From JANMDS01 sp031430575 (lineage in GTDB: Bacteria > Pseudomonadota > Gammaproteobacteria > Burkholderiales > Casimicrobiaceae), in NCBI GenBank assembly GCA_031430575.1, contig JANPBT010000004.1:1-64000 (forward strand): a DNA stretch of 64,000 bases. The letters are read 5' to 3'. Below, piece by piece: positions 61,687 through 64,000 of the stretch. The notes below the pieces were generated by a model. The model was given only the letters and a program-made list of their open reading frames with translations, did not search any database and was not told the origin of the DNA. The position numbers and the translations under genes are program-made. Position 1 is the first letter of the stretch; every line of letters begins with the position of its first letter.

Positions 61687-63002
61687 AACGCAATCCGCCG
61701 AAAATCTGCCATCAATTGCGAGAAATACACGTTAAACCGCGCAGCCTCTGCGCCATCAATCACCCGATGATCCCAGGAGAGCGAGAGCGGCATCATCAAG
61801 CGCGGCGCGAACTCTTTGCCATTCCATTTTGGTTTCATCTCGGAGCGACACACACCCATAATCGCCACTTCTGGCGCATTGATGATCGGGGTGAAATACG
61901 TGCCGCCGATGCCGCCCAAGGACGAAATCGAGAAGCAGCCGCCTTGCATTTGATCGGGCTTTAATTTGCCCTCGCGCGCCAAGCCGGCAAGCTCGCTCAT
62001 TTCTTTTGCAATGGCAACGATGCCTTTTTGGTCAGCGTTTTTAATCACCGGCACGACCAAGCCGTTGGGCGTGTCCGCTGCAAAACCAATGTTGAAATAT
62101 TTCTTCAACACCAAATTATCGCCATCAAGCGAAGCATTGAAATTGGGGAATTTCTTGAGCGCCGCTACGCTCGCTTTAATCATGAACGAGAGCATCGACA
62201 CTTTGATGCCTGCCTTTTCGTTTTCTTTGTTGAGCTGCACGCGGAAGTCTTCGAGCTCGGTAATGTCCGCTTCGTCGTGATTGGTGACGTGTGGAATCAT
62301 CACCCAATTGCGATGCAAATTCGCGCCGGAGAGTTTTTTAATACGCGAAAGTGGCTTAGCCTCGATCTCGCCAAATTTTGCGAAGTCTACTTTCGGCCAC
62401 GGGATGAGCCCCAGCGCCGCGCCGCCCGCTGCGCCCGCAGATTGCGCCGCAGGTACGCCGTTCGCCAGCGCGCCTTTTACAAACGCCTGCACATCAGATT
62501 GCGTAATGCGGCCTTTTTCAGCGCTGCCTTTGACGAGCGACAAATCCACGCCTAATTCACGCGCGAATTTGCGCACCGAAGGCGAAGCATGCGCGAGCTT
62601 GAAATTTTCTGGATTTATGCTCGGAATTGGGCCATTCTGCGCCGCAGGTATTGGCGTTTGTGCCGCAATAGGCGCGGGCGCTGGCGTCGCAACGGGAGCG
62701 GGCGCAGGCGCAGTTGCAACCGGCGCACTTGACGCAGCCGCTGGCGCGGCAGCAGCGCTTGAAGCCGCTGCTTCCAACGTCAACACCACCGCGCCCATGC
62801 TGACTTTATCGCCCACTTTAAGCTTGATGTCGGTGATCACGCCTGCATGCGATGCCGGCACTTCGAGCGTGGCTTTATCGGATTCGAGGGTGACTAACGA
62901 TTGCTCTTTCTCAACCGTGTCGCCCACCTTGACCAATACTTCAATCACGGGGATGTCTGCGAAATCCCCAATGTCTGGAACTTTAACCTCGATCATCGCC
63001 AT
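61683..63002 (-). CDS. aceF: Dihydrolipoyllysine acetyltransferase (E2)
   Basis: 439 residues from ATG 63002. One lipoyl domain (about 1-82, Lys in LESDKATLEV), an Ala/Pro linker, a peripheral-subunit-binding domain (ASPSVRKFARELGVDLSLVKGS), and the catalytic domain ending in LSLSWDHRVIDGAEAARF (HxxxDG). Repeats in its linkers: IPAAQN (62637-62647) and a one-mismatch copy, VPAAQS (62442-62452). A single lipoyl domain, against three in E. coli. Confidence 0.96.
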   Translation of the reverse strand: MAMIEVKVPDIGDFADIPVIEVLVKVGDTVEKEQSLVTLESDKATLEVPASHAGVITDIKLKVGDKVSMGAVVLTLEAAASSAAAAPAAASSAPVATAPAPAPVATPAPAPIAAQTPIPAAQNGPIPSINPENFKLAHASPSVRKFARELGVDLSLVKGSAEKGRITQSDVQAFVKGALANGVPAAQSAGAAGGAALGLIPWPKVDFAKFGEIEAKPLSRIKKLSGANLHRNWVMIPHVTNHDEADITELEDFRVQLNKENEKAGIKVSMLSFMIKASVAALKKFPNFNASLDGDNLVLKKYFNIGFAADTPNGLVVPVIKNADQKGIVAIAKEMSELAGLAREGKLKPDQMQGGCFSISSLGGIGGTYFTPIINAPEVAIMGVCRSEMKPKWNGKEFAPRLMMPLSLSWDHRVIDGAEAARFNVYFSQLMADFRRIAL

Positions 63003-63004
63003 GC

Positions 63005-64000
63005 TCACACCATCCAAGGATCTGGACGCGATACGTCCACGTTATATTTTTTGATTGCATCAGCCACAACTGAGACCGGCACTTCGCGGTCATCCGCAAG
63101 TGCCTTCAACGCAGCGATCACCACGAAATAGCGATTCACTTCGAAAAAGCGGCGCAAATTTTCGCGCGAATCGCTACGCCCGAAGCCATCGGTGCCCAAG
63201 ACTTTGTAAGTCTTTTTGATGTAGGGGCGAATGTTGTCGGCGTAGGTGCGCATGTAATCCGTTGCCGCGATGACCGGCCCTGCGCGATCATTCAAGCATT
63301 GGCCGACATACGATACCTGCGGCGCAGAATCGGTCGGATGCAGCATATTGTGGCGCTCTGCAGCCATGCCATCGCGGCGCAATTCGTTAAACGATGGGCA
63401 GCTCCAGATATCGGCTTCTACGCCGAAATCTTTCTTGAGCAATTCCGCTGCGGCAATCACTTCTCTAAAAATCGTGCCGGAGCCTAAAAGCTGCACGCGC
63501 TTGCCAGAGCTTTTCGCACCTTCTTGGAAAAGATACATGCCTTTCACAATACCTGCGGCGCAGTTTTCAGGCATGGCAGGGTGCGTGTAGTTTTCGTTCA
63601 TCACCGTGAGGTAATAAAACTCATCTTGCTGCTGCGTGAGCATGCGATCCAAACCATGCTGGACGATCACCGCAACTTCATAGCTAAATGTCGGGTCGTA
63701 GCAGCGGCAATTTGGAATCGAGCCAAACCAAATATGGGAGTGACCGTCTTCGTGCTGCAAGCCTTCGCCGTTGAGTGTGGTGCGCCCCGCCGTGCCGCCG
63801 ACTAGGAAGCCGCGCGCACGCATGTCGCCCGCCGCCCACGCCAAATCGCCTACGCGCTGCACGCCAAACATCGAGTAATAAATGTAGAACGGCATCATCG
63901 GCACATTACTATTGCTATACGCCGTGGCCGCCGCAATCCAAGAGCTCATCGCGCCGGGCTCGTTGATGCCTTCTTGCAAAATCTGGCCGTTCTTAATTTC
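63005..64000 (-). CDS. aceE: Pyruvate dehydrogenase E1, C-terminal part
   Basis: 332 codons of the homodimeric AceE type, open to the window edge, so the N-terminal two-thirds (with the thiamine site) is missing. DRMLTQQQDEFYYLTVMNENY, VQLLGSGTIFREVIAAAELL and KVLGTDGFGRSDSRENLR match E. coli AceE closely. Two dispersed repeats lie inside: NCAAGI (63553-63563), where E. coli has a same-length GAEEGI, and SAPQVS (63317-63327). Two bases separate its stop from aceF. Confidence 0.97.
   Translation of the reverse strand, partial: EIKNGQILQEGINEPGAMSSWIAAATAYSNSNVPMMPFYIYYSMFGVQRVGDLAWAAGDMRARGFLVGGTAGRTTLNGEGLQHEDGHSHIWFGSIPNCRCYDPTFSYEVAVIVQHGLDRMLTQQQDEFYYLTVMNENYTHPAMPENCAAGIVKGMYLFQEGAKSSGKRVQLLGSGTIFREVIAAAELLKKDFGVEADIWSCPSFNELRRDGMAAERHNMLHPTDSAPQVSYVGQCLNDRAGPVIAATDYMRTYADNIRPYIKKTYKVLGTDGFGRSDSRENLRRFFEVNRYFVVIAALKALADDREVPVSVVADAIKKYNVDVSRPDPWMV

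Noticed and set aside
1476..63563. Reading the dispersed repeats as a CRISPR array
   Set aside because: Spacing is irregular (tens to thousands of bases), both orientations occur, half are inside genes, and no cas gene is present.
1476..63563. Reading the dispersed repeats as classical REP elements with a RAYT
   Set aside because: REPs are almost wholly intergenic. Here about half are within coding regions in frame, and no RAYT gene is in the window. It remains a weaker alternative.

Overview
The window looks like chromosome of a betaproteobacterium, most likely Burkholderiales. The evidence is an AtpI-led F1Fo ATP synthase operon, two Bug-type (TctC) solute receptors, cytochrome c4, a PDH operon whose E3 carries its own lipoyl domain, and the 2-aminobenzoyl-CoA route. 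No rRNA or tRNA gene was seen. The first ~100 bases look like a contig edge.

Layout. 0.1-2.2 kb: peroxiredoxin, hisN, flavin reductase-like protein. 2.2-5.0 kb: debris (RHS tail cut by an IS3-type transposase remnant, then a mosaic of IS-end and short-repeat copies). 5.0-12.8 kb: arfB and atpIBEFHAGDC with a promoter and terminator. 12.9-26.5 kb: housekeeping and envelope genes (HAD phosphatase, Bug receptor, mgtE, anmK, GNAT, EamA exporter, gspN-like, cytochrome c4, engB, waaA, waaC, GDSL autotransporter). 26.7-33.6 kb: a tightly overlapping operon for anthranilate catabolism through 2-aminobenzoyl-CoA, with its own MarR regulator. 33.8-41.0 kb: HMA-MauE fusion, Xre-RES toxin-antitoxin cassette lodged at the 3' end of kynA, kynurenine formamidase-type hydrolase, aldehyde dehydrogenase, sulfatase. 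41.2-45.1 kb: a four-gene operon (deacetylase, two CelD-like GNATs, glutaminyl cyclase-like) of unknown role. 45.7-50.6 kb: sugar-acid type operon with a divergent LysR. 50.6-53.0 kb: pdxJ-pdxA and a 2OG dioxygenase. 53.3-56.3 kb: three toxin-antitoxin modules, one visibly decayed, within duplicated segments. 57.4-59.3 kb: an IS4-family element. 59.3-64.0 kb: GNAT, lpdA, aceF and the 3' part of aceE.

The most striking signal is a short, oriented, near-palindromic repeat, consensus AATACCTGCGGCGCAGATTT with core CTGCG-S-CGCAG. I count 39 perfect cores by eye on both strands. About half lie inside genes, always in frame (mostly read as PAAQ, TCGA, APQV or CAAG). Others form inverted pairs near gene ends. 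Where I can recall homologues, the in-gene copies look like residue-for-residue substitutions and not insertions. That is how DNA uptake sequences behave in Neisseria and Pasteurellaceae. I propose it as a candidate uptake sequence, or otherwise a new class of intragenic-tolerant repeat. It is nearly absent from 41-51 kb, which may mark younger DNA.

Metabolic logic: kynA and the formamidase-type hydrolase convert tryptophan towards kynurenine. The neighbouring operon can activate anthranilate to its CoA ester, hydroxylate and reduce it, and oxidise the product by beta-oxidation-like steps. Kynureninase was not found in the window.
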